DNA from: Robiginitalea aurantiaca
GTDB taxonomy: Bacteria > Bacteroidota > Bacteroidia > Flavobacteriales > Flavobacteriaceae
Length of the DNA: 64,000 nucleotides
Direction: 5' to 3'
NCBI RefSeq assembly: GCF_030380815.1
Contig: NZ_JAUDUY010000002.1
Coordinates: 1-64,000 of the forward strand
The number at the start of each line of letters is the position of its first letter. Positions within the stretch are counted from its first letter, which is position 1. A program made the position numbers and the translations under genes. The notes beneath the pieces were generated by a model. The model was not told where the DNA came from and did no database searches. It worked only from the letters and a program-made list of their open reading frames with translations. Of this stretch, positions 32,614-41,016 are shown in pieces.

Positions 32614-33957
32614 ATGGCAAGCCACACGTTATTGGCCATCTCCCCCATCGACGGGCGATACCACGCAAAAGTACAATCCCTTGAGCCCTATTTTTCGGAG
32701 GCTGCCCTGATTCGGTATCGGGTACGCGTGGAAATCGAATACTTCATTGCCCTTTGCGAAGTGCCGCTTCCGGAATTAAAATCTTTTAGTCCGGATGACT
32801 ACGAAAAATTGAGGTCTGTTTACCAGGACTTTACCCTCGAACAGGCAGAAGAAGTCAAGGAAATAGAAGCTACGACCAATCACGACGTCAAAGCAGTTGA
32901 GTATTTTATCAAAAAACGTTTTGACGCTCTTGGGCTCTCTGCGCACAAGGAATTTATCCATTTCGGATTAACCTCCCAGGACATCAACAACACGGCGATC
33001 CCACTTTCGTTAAAGGAGGCCACTGAAGCGATTTATATCCCCGAATACCAAAGTCTGTTGGCGCTCATCGAGGATTTGGCGACCCAATGGAAGGATATTC
33101 CAATGCTGGCCAGAACCCATGGGCAACCGGCTTCCCCTACGCGTCTGGGTAAGGAATTTGAAGTGTTTGCACAGCGGCTCAGGGAGCAATTCCGTCTCCT
33201 GGAGCAAGTTGCGATTCCCGCTAAATTCGGAGGTGCTACCGGGAATTTCAATGCCCACAAAGTAGCATACCCGGCTATTGACTGGAAAAGTTTCGGAACT
33301 GTTTTTGTCGAAAGTCGGCTCGGGCTTCATTATTCGTTCCCCACTACCCAGATTGAGCACTACGATCATTTGGCTGCCTTTTTTGACAACCTGAAACGCA
33401 TCAATACCATTCTCATTGATTTTAACCGGGATCTGTGGACGTATATCTCCATGGACTATTTCAAACAAAAAATCCGGAAAGGAGAAGTTGGCTCCTCCGC
33501 AATGCCCCACAAAGTAAATCCCATCGACTTTGAAAACTCAGAGGGGAACCTGGGCATCGCCAATGCTATTTTTGAACACTTATCCTCCAAGCTTCCCCTG
33601 TCGCGTTTGCAGCGTGACCTAACAGACAGTACCGTACTCCGGAACATCGGTGTTCCGATTGCCCATACCCTGATTGCGCTTCAATCCACGCGCAAGGGGC
33701 TTGGCAAACTCCTTTTAAACGAGGTCAAAATCCGGGAAGACCTCGAAGCGAATTGGGCTGTGGTGGCTGAGGCCATTCAAACAATCCTCAGGAGGGAAGG
33801 TTTTCCAAATCCGTATGAGGCCTTAAAAGGATTAACGCGTACCAATGAGGCCATAACACAGCAGTCCATTGCCCGCTTTATCGATACCCTGGAGATTTCA
33901 GAGGTCCTCAAAGGGGAGCTCAAAGCGATCCGGCCTGAAAACTATACGGGCATTTAA
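32614..33957 (+). CDS. purB: Adenylosuccinate lyase
   Basis: A fumarase/aspartase-superfamily homotetramer that cleaves SAICAR and adenylosuccinate, releasing fumarate in purine synthesis. It has 447 residues. The family signature is GSSAMPHKVNPIDFEN, a conserved histidine lies in ARTHGQPASPTRLGKE, and HFGLTSQDINNTA contains the substrate-binding region. The longer PurB subtype (E. coli-like) fits better than the Bacillus-like one. It is convergent with the MscS gene, 16 bp apart. Confidence 0.96.
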   Translation: MASHTLLAISPIDGRYHAKVQSLEPYFSEAALIRYRVRVEIEYFIALCEVPLPELKSFSPDDYEKLRSVYQDFTLEQAEEVKEIEATTNHDVKAVEYFIKKRFDALGLSAHKEFIHFGLTSQDINNTAIPLSLKEATEAIYIPEYQSLLALIEDLATQWKDIPMLARTHGQPASPTRLGKEFEVFAQRLREQFRLLEQVAIPAKFGGATGNFNAHKVAYPAIDWKSFGTVFVESRLGLHYSFPTTQIEHYDHLAAFFDNLKRINTILIDFNRDLWTYISMDYFKQKIRKGEVGSSAMPHKVNPIDFENSEGNLGIANAIFEHLSSKLPLSRLQRDLTDSTVLRNIGVPIAHTLIALQSTRKGLGKLLLNEVKIREDLEANWAVVAEAIQTILRREGFPNPYEALKGLTRTNEAITQQSIARFIDTLEISEVLKGELKAIRPENYTGI

Positions 33958-33973
33958 TGCCGCCATTGCCCGA

Positions 33974-34813
33974 TTAGTCCTGCTTGTGGATTTCCACAGA
34001 GTGTGGATACGGAATTTCGATTCCCGCTTCGTCCAGGGCAATTTTACAACCCTCCTGGGTGGCAAAATAAACATCCCAGTAATCTTCGGGTTTGCAGAAA
34101 GGGCGCACCGCAAAATTTACGGAACTATCGGCAAGCTCCAACACGTTGACTGATGGGGCAGGATCCTTGAGTACTTTGGGATTCGATGTAAGTACGCCCA
34201 GCAAAACCTCTTTGGTTTTTTTAATGTCCTCGTCGTAACCGACTCCGATTACAATATCCACCCGGATTTTACCCTCAATGGTGAAGTTTATGATATTTCC
34301 ATTGGCAATGGGGCCATTGGGGACAATAGCGAGCTTGTTCTCTGGGGTAACCAGTTTGGTCGTGAAGATATCGATGTCCTTTACGACACCCAATTCACCC
34401 TGGGCATTGATCAGATCACCAATGCGGTAGGGCTTGAAAATGGCGATCAGGACACCCCCTGCGAAATTCGAAAGGGAACCCTGTAAAGCCAATCCTACGG
34501 CGAGACCTGCGGCGGCAAATATGGCGGCAAACATGGTGATGTCCACGCCCAGACGTGAAACGACCAATATGATGAGTATTACCTTGAGCAGCCATGATAT
34601 GAGATTCATCAAAAAACGCTGCAGGGATTCATCGTATTTGCTTTTCTGCATGACCCGTTTCAGCCCACCAACCATCTTTTTGATCAACCAGGATCCAACA
34701 ATGTATATGAGAATCGCCCAGAGGACGTTCGGACCGTTTTCAATGACGTAATCCATACCCTTCTCTACCCAGACCTGGGCCTCTTTATAAGCTGTACTAT
34801 CCGATATTTGCAT
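33974..34813 (-). CDS. MscS-family small-conductance mechanosensitive channel
   Basis: 279 residues, the same size as E. coli MscS. Three transmembrane helices lie within residues 20-125. The pore-lining helix is LAVGLALQGSLSNFAGGVLI, and the beta domain starts with PYRIGDLINAQGELGVVKDIDIFTTKL. It opens under membrane tension to release solutes on hypo-osmotic shock. It stands alone on the minus strand. Confidence 0.94.
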   Translation of the reverse strand: MQISDSTAYKEAQVWVEKGMDYVIENGPNVLWAILIYIVGSWLIKKMVGGLKRVMQKSKYDESLQRFLMNLISWLLKVILIILVVSRLGVDITMFAAIFAAAGLAVGLALQGSLSNFAGGVLIAIFKPYRIGDLINAQGELGVVKDIDIFTTKLVTPENKLAIVPNGPIANGNIINFTIEGKIRVDIVIGVGYDEDIKKTKEVLLGVLTSNPKVLKDPAPSVNVLELADSSVNFAVRPFCKPEDYWDVYFATQEGCKIALDEAGIEIPYPHSVEIHKQD

Positions 34814-34860
34814 GTTGATGGTTTTAGAACAAGAGTTCCAAAATAAGGAGATTGCACCAC

Positions 34861-34899
34861 AATAAAAAATCCCGGGATCACATTGTGAAACCCGGGATT
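34861..34899 (-). terminator. Terminator of the ECF/DUF4252 operon
   Basis: AATCCCGGG (34868-34876) pairs with CCCGGGATT (34891-34899), with an inner TCACA/TGTGA pair. On the minus strand a run of T follows. It lies 23 bp past the stop codon of the first DUF4252 gene. Confidence 0.88.
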
Positions 34900-34921
34900 A
34901 CAGGATCTTCTGATAGGAATC

Positions 34922-35473
34922 TCAGCCGTTGAATAAATCTGCGATTCCTTCCAGTCCCTTTCCATCCAAATCGGCATTTTCAAGGGCATTCACAAGGTTC
35001 ATGAGGTGGGCTGGGTTCATGTCATTACCCAAAACACGGATCAGGGCAAAGCCTTTGTCTTCGCTTGTTCCATAGATTACAACCTCATCGATGGCGTCGC
35101 CTTCACCTTTAAATTTAATAACCCCTTTGGCGTACTTGGAATTGAGTTTCATCAGCTCCTTAAAATCCGAATCCTTCAGGATTTCATTTACAGTAGCCCT
35201 TTCGGCTTTAAAGGCTTCTGAGTTCTCTTCAGTTTTCCTGAATGCCAGGATATTCAACTTCTTCAGGGATCTCAGGGCTTCCACCTGTGTCTCGTCCAAA
35301 TCGGCCTCATCCAGATTCAGGATATTCGCAGGAACATCCAAAGCCAGAAAATTCGGATTTTCCGAATTGTTTACATAGTACTGCTGAAGACTCGGGGTAG
35401 TGGAGCAACCCGTCACCATAAGTAATACGGCAAGACTACCCAGGATTGATTTAAAAAATGAATTTAACCTCAT
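34922..35473 (-). CDS. DUF4252 lipoprotein
   Basis: 183 residues with a lipoprotein signal (ILGSLAVLLMVTGCSTTP, lipid at the Cys of VTGC). The rest matches the DUF4252 fold: LKKLNILAFRK ... VNEILKDSDFKELMKLNSK ... DEVVIYGTSEDKGFALIRVLGNDMNPAHLMNLVNAL. It is the last gene of an ECF sigma, anti-sigma, DUF4252, DUF4252 operon. The function is unknown; operons of this kind are common in Flavobacteriia. A 15 bp hairpin separates it from the previous gene. Confidence 0.85.
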   Translation of the reverse strand: MRLNSFFKSILGSLAVLLMVTGCSTTPSLQQYYVNNSENPNFLALDVPANILNLDEADLDETQVEALRSLKKLNILAFRKTEENSEAFKAERATVNEILKDSDFKELMKLNSKYAKGVIKFKGEGDAIDEVVIYGTSEDKGFALIRVLGNDMNPAHLMNLVNALENADLDGKGLEGIADLFNG

Positions 35474-35487
35474 GATTGATCATATTT

Positions 35488-35530
35488 AATCGGTCAGATG
35501 GGCATCTAACCCATCTGACCGATTTTTGTT
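35488..35530. other. 15 bp perfect hairpin between the two DUF4252 genes
   Basis: AATCGGTCAGATGGG (35488-35502) and CCCATCTGACCGATT (35510-35524) form a perfect 15 bp stem with a 7 nt loop. The T run (TTTTTGTTTTT) is on the plus strand, so as a terminator it points against the operon. In the minus-strand mRNA the hairpin sits just after the stop codon of the upstream DUF4252 gene, with only a weak AT tract after it. Confidence 0.75.
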
Positions 35531-35531
35531 T

Positions 35532-36086
35532 TTACTTGTTAGACTTCTTCTTCTCGGCTTTTTCCAGTTCCTCCGGCAGGTTCATCTTCCGGGTGAGGGA
35601 TCCGATTTTGGTCAGGTCTATATCTCCTGTTAAGGTTAACAGGACCGTCTCAATACTCCGATCGTTAATCTCTACATCCATATCCTTGATACCGGTCACA
35701 AACATTAAGAGTTCACTTACGTGATCGTCATCTTTACCATTTCGGATATAAAACTTTACGTTGGCATCCTTATCCTTAACCCGCATCAGTTCTTCCAGGG
35801 AAGCGGAGCGCAGGTATTTGTCCACTGTGGTTTGCATGTCTGCAGAGACGCCTTTATCTTCGGTGACGAATACCTTCAGGCCGCTCAGGCTCTGGGCAAT
35901 ATCCATAAACTCACGCGCTTCAGGGTCATCTACATCTACATCCATTTTAATCAACAGATCGAACATATTCTTATTCACGATTACCGAACTGACCTCATCC
36001 ATATCTTCGTATTTATCGAAAATGGACTGTGAGAAACCCGCCAGGGGTGTCAGCAACAATAAGGTGATAGCGATGTACTTTTTCAT
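35532..36086 (-). CDS. DUF4252 exported protein
   Basis: 184 residues with a classical signal peptide (KKYIAITLLLLTPLAGFSQS) and no lipobox cysteine, so it is periplasmic or secreted. The DUF4252 fold is seen in MFDLLIKMDVDVDDPEAREFMDIAQSLSGLKVF and VKFYIRNGKDDDHVSELLMFVTG. It is a paralogue of the next gene in the operon. It ends in a lysine-rich tail (EKAEKKKSNK). It starts 13 bp after the anti-sigma gene. The function is unknown. Confidence 0.85.
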   Translation of the reverse strand: MKKYIAITLLLLTPLAGFSQSIFDKYEDMDEVSSVIVNKNMFDLLIKMDVDVDDPEAREFMDIAQSLSGLKVFVTEDKGVSADMQTTVDKYLRSASLEELMRVKDKDANVKFYIRNGKDDDHVSELLMFVTGIKDMDVEINDRSIETVLLTLTGDIDLTKIGSLTRKMNLPEELEKAEKKKSNK

Positions 36087-36099
36087 GATGTTTCGTTTT

Positions 36100-36525
36100 T
36101 TAATTTTGGTTTAAAATCTTTTGTTTTGTTTGTTCAAATTCTCCCAGAAAGGCTACTTTTTCAGTACCCCTGTCCAGGTTTTGCGCGATCAGCCCAAAGG
36201 CCTTTCGGGTTTCTTGATAGGCGTATTCCGCTTCGCGCTGGTCGCGGACGTGCTTCCCGAAATACAAGCCGAACATAAGCGTAAGAACTGCTGCGATGGA
36301 AATCCACCTGTAGCTAAAGCTTTTTCTTTTGGTTTCTAATGGAACCTCACGTGCAGAACGTTCTTTTCCGGCCTGGGAGAAGTACCCGAACATCGGTTTG
36401 TACATTTCCAGTTCGGGGGAAACCCCGTCACTTAAAAAATAGTCCCTGAGTTCTTGCTCTTCAGCTTCCGTTGCGGTCGCTTCGAAGTACTTCTCTAAAA
36501 TGATTTTTATCCTATCCAATTCCAT
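36100..36525 (-). CDS. Probable anti-sigma factor
   Basis: A 141-residue single-pass membrane protein. The cytoplasmic N-terminal part (about 1-65) has the acidic helix EKYFEATATEAEEQELRDYFL, typical of Bacteroidota anti-sigma-like proteins. A transmembrane helix (ISIAAVLTLMFGLYFG) occupies about 75-90, followed by a helical periplasmic tail. It overlaps the sigma factor gene by 14 bp, the usual arrangement for a sigma/anti-sigma pair. I infer the role from context and topology rather than from a strong domain match. Confidence 0.72.
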   Translation of the reverse strand: MELDRIKIILEKYFEATATEAEEQELRDYFLSDGVSPELEMYKPMFGYFSQAGKERSAREVPLETKRKSFSYRWISIAAVLTLMFGLYFGKHVRDQREAEYAYQETRKAFGLIAQNLDRGTEKVAFLGEFEQTKQKILNQN

Positions 36526-37021
36526 AGCGATGTTTTTCTAAAAGTTTTTCCCGCACGGCTTTCCGTGCCCTTGATAATGTAACCCGAACCGCTGTAGGCT
36601 TCATATCCATCAGCTTTTCGATTTCGGAATAATCATAAGCTTCCACATCCTTGAGCTGGAGTACCATCCGCTGTTGTTCCGGAAGTTCATTCATGATCCG
36701 GGAAACCCAATCCAGGCTGTCCCGTGCTTCTACCTGCTGCTGAAGGGTAGATCCTCCGTCTGAGAAATTGCTGTGAACCAACTTTAAGTTTCCCGCTTGT
36801 CGCGATTTTAGCCGGTCCAGGCAAAAATTTCGTGTCATTGTCATGGCAAAGGCCTCAACATTGGAATATCCTAAAATCTTTTTCTTTCCGCTCCAGAGCT
36901 TCATGAGCACTTCCTGAGTCGCATCTTCAGCTTCTTCCGAGGAAACCAGCAACCGCTTCGCAAGCCTGTAAAGCTTGTCCTTGAATGGTAAAACAATCTC
37001 AAGGAACTCGGACTGTGTCAT
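36512..37021 (-). CDS. ECF-type RNA polymerase sigma factor
   Basis: 169 residues from the ATG at 37021 (MTQSEFLEIVLPFKDKLYRLAKRLL); nine extra upstream codons look non-conserved. Region 2 is seen in EDATQEVLMKLWSGKKKI ... VEAFAMTMTRNFCLDRLKS and region 4 in LPEQQRMVLQLKDVEAYDYSEIEKLMDMKPTAVRVTLSRARKAVREKL. It directs transcription of an envelope-linked regulon that probably includes its own operon. The anti-sigma gene overlaps its 3' end. Confidence 0.94.
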   Translation of the reverse strand: MTQSEFLEIVLPFKDKLYRLAKRLLVSSEEAEDATQEVLMKLWSGKKKILGYSNVEAFAMTMTRNFCLDRLKSRQAGNLKLVHSNFSDGGSTLQQQVEARDSLDWVSRIMNELPEQQRMVLQLKDVEAYDYSEIEKLMDMKPTAVRVTLSRARKAVREKLLEKHRYGIG

Positions 37022-37265
37022 TGTTATGCTTTGTATTGATGATTCCACCTTTAGTTTCCGGTTTACATCATGAAGACGAAACTATCATAAATTTGTTACA
37101 AAAAATTTTTTATGACTCCCAAGGACACTAATTTTGTTCCCTTAAACGTTCGATATACAGGACTTTTGTCGGCTTTTTTGTCCGGCAAAAAAAAAGTTGG
37201 TTCTAAGAAATCTGATTTGGAATGATCCTTGATCGGAGTAGAGCCGTAAGTAATAAAAAACACCT

Positions 37266-38771
37266 ATGAAGCAATTGCGCTATATTTTCATTGCCCTGGC
37301 GCTGGTAGCATGCAGCAATGATGATAATGGAGTTGGACTGCCGGATAATCCCAATCCGGATCCGGATGCAGATGTAGTAGTTCAGGATTTTATGTGGCAG
37401 GCCATGAACCTCTGGTATTTCTGGCAGGGGGATGTACCCGATCTGGCAGATGACATCTACCCTACTGTTGGAGAATACACAGACTTCCTGGCCTCAGAAA
37501 GTGATCCGGCCGCTTTTTTTGACAACAAACTTCGATTTGCAGATGACCGTTTCAGTTTTTACGGGGACGATTATACGGAACTAACCCAGAGTTTGGCGGG
37601 TATTTCCAGGAATAATGGAATGGAATTCGGGTTAATTCAATTCGATGGGAGCTCAAACATCTTTGGCTATGTTCGCTATATCCTGCCAAATTCAGATGCC
37701 GCGACCAAGGATATTTCGAGGGGAGAACTCTTCACAGGGGTAAATGGAGTTACCATGACATTGGACAACTACCGGGACCTACTCTTTGGCGACAATGCGA
37801 CCTACACCCTGAATATGGCAGACATCCAGGGAAATGACGTAGTTCCAAACGGCAAGGAGGTCACCCTTACCAAAGAAGATAATTTCCAGGAAGATCCCGT
37901 TTACCTCACTGAGGTTTTTGAGAATATTGGGGGTGAGACTGTAGGGTATTTAATGTACAATGGGTTTACCAATGAATTCGATCGCGAACTCAATGATGCC
38001 TTTGGATTTTTCGTTTCCAGAGGGGTAACGGAACTCATTCTGGACCTGAGGTATAATTCCGGAGGGTCTGTGAATTCGTCCCGTCTGCTTTCGAGTATGA
38101 TCTACGGTACAAAGACGGACCAGGTCTATGTGGAACAACAATGGAATGACAAAATACAGGAAGCGTTTACAGATGATGATCCGGATGCGTTAAAGGACTT
38201 TTTTGCCAGTGCAGTCGCTTCGGGTGTACCTATCAATACACTTAACCTCAACAGGGTCTATATTCTTACAACCCGGAGCACAGCTTCAGCAAGTGAACTG
38301 GTGATCAATGGCCTGGATCCGTATATATCGGTTATTAAGATCGGTACCACAACCCGTGGGAAAAATGAATTTTCGTTGACAATGGTGGACGATCCGGGCA
38401 GGCCCGGTGCTCCTTTTATCTATACCCCGGAGCGGGAAGGAGATATCAACAGCGAGAATAGCTGGGCAATCCAGCCCCTGGTTGGCCGGAATAAAAATTC
38501 CGTGGGGTTCTTCGATTATACAGACGGATTTGCTCCGGATATCGAATTACAGGAAGACCTTGAAAACCTTGGGGTGCTTGGAGATCCGAATGAACCGCTG
38601 CTCGCCCGTGCACTGCAGCAGATATCGGGAATCTCCGCCAAGCGGTTTATCGCACCTTCAATGCCGGCAGAGCCCTTTACCCATAACAAACTATTCCTTC
38701 CTATGAAGGACAATATGGTACTCGATAAGAAAATACAACTTCCCGAGCGCCTGCTTCAGGCCCGTCAGTAA
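37266..38771 (+). CDS. S41-family peptidase lipoprotein
   Basis: 501 residues with a lipoprotein signal (RYIFIALALVACSNDD) followed by an acidic, proline-rich linker (DNPNPDPDADV), the usual surface-export signal region of Bacteroidota lipoproteins. The tail-specific-protease domain has a PDZ-like part at about 120-200 (TGVNGVTMTLDNYRDLLFG) and the catalytic core VTELILDLRYNSGGSV ... TRSTASASELVINGL ... IGTTTRGKNEF, containing the serine and the general-base lysine. It is divergent from the ECF operon and is a plausible target of it. Confidence 0.9.
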   Translation: MKQLRYIFIALALVACSNDDNGVGLPDNPNPDPDADVVVQDFMWQAMNLWYFWQGDVPDLADDIYPTVGEYTDFLASESDPAAFFDNKLRFADDRFSFYGDDYTELTQSLAGISRNNGMEFGLIQFDGSSNIFGYVRYILPNSDAATKDISRGELFTGVNGVTMTLDNYRDLLFGDNATYTLNMADIQGNDVVPNGKEVTLTKEDNFQEDPVYLTEVFENIGGETVGYLMYNGFTNEFDRELNDAFGFFVSRGVTELILDLRYNSGGSVNSSRLLSSMIYGTKTDQVYVEQQWNDKIQEAFTDDDPDALKDFFASAVASGVPINTLNLNRVYILTTRSTASASELVINGLDPYISVIKIGTTTRGKNEFSLTMVDDPGRPGAPFIYTPEREGDINSENSWAIQPLVGRNKNSVGFFDYTDGFAPDIELQEDLENLGVLGDPNEPLLARALQQISGISAKRFIAPSMPAEPFTHNKLFLPMKDNMVLDKKIQLPERLLQARQ

Positions 38772-38773
38772 AA

Positions 38774-38802
38774 AAAAAGCCTCCCGATGGGAGGCTTTTT
38801 TT
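38774..38802. terminator. Bidirectional terminator
   Basis: GCCTCCC (38779-38785) pairs with GGGAGGC (38789-38795), flanked by eight or more A on the left and seven T on the right. It serves both the S41 peptidase gene (+) and btuB (-), whose stop codon lies at its edge. Confidence 0.92.
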
Positions 38803-40660
38803 ATAGTTTTAGGGACCACCCGATCATCAGGTTACGTCCCGGGGTCTGAAAGCCCAGGACCTCCGTAAAGGATTCATTCAACAGGTTCGATGCGCTGATA
38901 AAGGCATCGAGTTTTCCGGGCATGACCACATAATCCAATCGCAAGTCCACAAGGGAAAAGGGTTCCAACTCAACCTGGGTAAAGGTTGTAAAATCCGTGT
39001 CCGTACGGGTTCCGGTATAACTGTAGCGAACAAGGGCTGAAAACCGTTTTCCCAGTGGAGTCTGTGCAACGGCATTGAACTTGTGTTTCGGAATACGGAT
39101 GGCATTTGCCCCTTCAGGCTCTGTGAAGGTATAATTGAGCCCGACACGGCCGCCTGCAGTCCATTCCCATATCAATTCCCCTTCAAAACCCTTAACGCGT
39201 ACGGGTTCCCCCGCGTTAAAATAGATAAAGTCCGCATTGTCGAAAAGGATGGTATTCTCTTCCCGCCTGTCGAAGAATAGCCCGCTGATTCGCACTCCGG
39301 TATTTAAACTCAGTTCCAGCCCTGCTTCCAGGGTCCTGTTTTTTTCGGCTTCGAGCTCGGGATTCGCACCAAAAGCCCCATACAATTGGGCCAGAGAAGG
39401 CGTAATATAGGCCGTAGCCCAGGAGCCCATGACTTTTAGGTAGCCCTTTTCGAATTTATAGGCATAAGAGGGATTTAAGTGGTACACGCCCAGGGTACCG
39501 TATGTGGAATGAATGTTTACACGGAGTCCGCCGTTGAGATTGAGGCCATGTGGACCGGTCCAAACCAAATTCAGGTAGGGGTCAACAATGGTAAATTCCT
39601 CATCATTTTCCAGGGTAGCCTTGTCGTTTATCATATTGAGTCCCACCAGCGCGTTGAGATACTCTCCGAATTTTCGCTTGTACGTCAGGTCTGCCGTCCA
39701 GTTGCTCCCATCAAAACTTCCGGGGAAATCACTGCGGTTTTCGGATTCAAAATCTGTAAACGCCCCCAGCAGCTGAAATTCCTGAATGGTATCTTTCCAC
39801 TGCCACTGCAATCCGGCCCGCTTCTGAGACGTCCGGTACTGGAATGGGGCATCTGTTCCATTAAAAGAATCGTCGTAATCGGCCTTCATATTGGTCAGGT
39901 TCGCAAAAACCCCCAGTCGGGATTTCTCCGACAGTTGATTCCCCACCCTCATATCTGCAGACCAGTTTGAATACGGATCGGGCTCCGTACCCACTTCAAG
40001 GGAAGACAATCCATTGGCATAGTCCTGGGAAATCGCCGCCTGATAATCCCATTTCCCCTGACTCCCCCCTAATTGGGCACTGTGATTGAATACACCGAGA
40101 TCCGCATCGGATTCCTCAGGGGTGTTTTGAGTCCCAAAACTCCCCTGGGCATTTACGTAAAAAGGTTTCTTCTCCGGAGATTTTGTGCGGATATCAATAA
40201 CGGCTGTAGCCGCATTCGCCCCATAGAGCACGCTGGTTGCTCCTTTGATAATCTCAATGGACTCGATGCCTGCAACTGGTAAAAGGCGAAGGTCGTATTC
40301 CCTGGCGGCCGAGGAAGGATCAGAAACCCTCAGGCCATCTATCCTCACGACGACTTGTCGACCCCTTCCTCCCCGGATAAAAACGCCAAGGACTTCTCCT
40401 GGCCTTCCCCTACTCCCTGAAATTTCAATTCCCGTTTGCTGGTTCAGCACCTGGGCCACTGAAGCCCCCTGATAGGATTTTAAAATTTCCGGTCCAAGAC
40501 GGATGACTGTTTTACCGGACTGCTCCCGTTTCAATGGGAATCTGGAGTCACTTACAACAACCTCATCCAAGATCTGAACAGATGTGGTATCGACTGGGTT
40601 CTGGGCGCTGGTTACCGCCGACAGTGCCATAAAGACGCACCATATCCATAATTTTTGCAT
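38801..40660 (-). CDS. btuB: TonB-dependent vitamin B12 receptor (BtuB-like)
   Basis: A 619-residue outer-membrane receptor. A signal peptide (MALSAVTSAQ) is followed by a TonB-box-like LDEVVVSDSR, a plug domain (QVLNQQTGIEISGSRGRPG ... VVVRIDGLRVSDPS ... IESIEIIKGATSVLYGANAATAVIDIRTK) and a 22-strand barrel ending in LMIGWSLKL. The B12 assignment rests on the cobalamin riboswitch directly upstream and on the divergent btuFCD-like operon. Length and plug match E. coli BtuB (about 614 residues). Confidence 0.93.
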   Translation of the reverse strand: MQKLWIWCVFMALSAVTSAQNPVDTTSVQILDEVVVSDSRFPLKREQSGKTVIRLGPEILKSYQGASVAQVLNQQTGIEISGSRGRPGEVLGVFIRGGRGRQVVVRIDGLRVSDPSSAAREYDLRLLPVAGIESIEIIKGATSVLYGANAATAVIDIRTKSPEKKPFYVNAQGSFGTQNTPEESDADLGVFNHSAQLGGSQGKWDYQAAISQDYANGLSSLEVGTEPDPYSNWSADMRVGNQLSEKSRLGVFANLTNMKADYDDSFNGTDAPFQYRTSQKRAGLQWQWKDTIQEFQLLGAFTDFESENRSDFPGSFDGSNWTADLTYKRKFGEYLNALVGLNMINDKATLENDEEFTIVDPYLNLVWTGPHGLNLNGGLRVNIHSTYGTLGVYHLNPSYAYKFEKGYLKVMGSWATAYITPSLAQLYGAFGANPELEAEKNRTLEAGLELSLNTGVRISGLFFDRREENTILFDNADFIYFNAGEPVRVKGFEGELIWEWTAGGRVGLNYTFTEPEGANAIRIPKHKFNAVAQTPLGKRFSALVRYSYTGTRTDTDFTTFTQVELEPFSLVDLRLDYVVMPGKLDAFISASNLLNESFTEVLGFQTPGRNLMIGWSLKL

Positions 40661-40739
40661 GATAAGATTACATAGAACGAGATGTGCCCAGGCAATTACG
40701 CTTGTAAACTTCTATCCCGAAAGTTTAACATTCCTTGTT

Positions 40740-40942
40740 TGGATTCGGCAGGTCTCCTGGCTTGCGTCCTGTTTTCGACCTTCCCGTGTTGAATTGGTAA
40801 CACAGTGGTTTGAAGTTGAAAACAGGCATTCCGCATAAATGGGGCGGAACTCAGCTTACAGTTGCGGGAACAGCTCCGGTTTTACACCGGATTCCCTTTT
40901 AATGCCCGTCACATGAATGAGACGGACAACCATAATCCGGGC
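40740..40942 (-). promoter_or_regulatory. Cobalamin riboswitch
   Basis: The minus-strand RNA shows the conserved adenosylcobalamin-riboswitch blocks in order: GGATTATGGTTG at the 5' end, AAAGGGAATCCGGTG, GCTGTTCCCGCAACTGTAA, a central CACTGTGT/GGGAAGG region, and the B12 box AGCCAGGAGACCTGCC (40747-40762). Its 3' end lies about 80 nt before the btuB ATG. It should repress btuB when intracellular cobalamin is high. No strong terminator follows, so control is probably at translation. Confidence 0.95.
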
Positions 40943-40950
40943 TAAAGGTA
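40943..40950 (-). promoter_or_regulatory. Candidate -7 element for the riboswitch/btuB mRNA
   Basis: The minus strand reads TACCTTTA immediately upstream of the riboswitch 5' end, so transcription would start right at its first conserved block. No clear -33 TTG is seen, so the assignment is moderate. Confidence 0.45.
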
Positions 40951-40968
40951 AACATCTTTAACCGTCTT

Positions 40969-40998
40969 TTGAATCCGGGGAATTAAAAATTACTTTTG
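40969..40998 (+). promoter_or_regulatory. Promoter of the btuF operon
   Basis: TTG (40969-40971), a 19 nt spacer, then TACTTTTG (40991-40998): a perfect match to the Bacteroidota housekeeping promoter. The expected start near 41003 gives a 14 nt leader to the ATG at 41017. It rules out a TTG start at 40996, which lies within the -7 element. Confidence 0.75.
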
Positions 40999-41016
40999 GA
41001 ATCTGAAAAAAACAGG

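Noticed and set aside
40996-41016. TTG start adding seven residues to BtuF
   Set aside because: The TTG lies within the -7 promoter element, so it would not be in the mRNA. The ATG at 41017 opens a clean lipoprotein signal.
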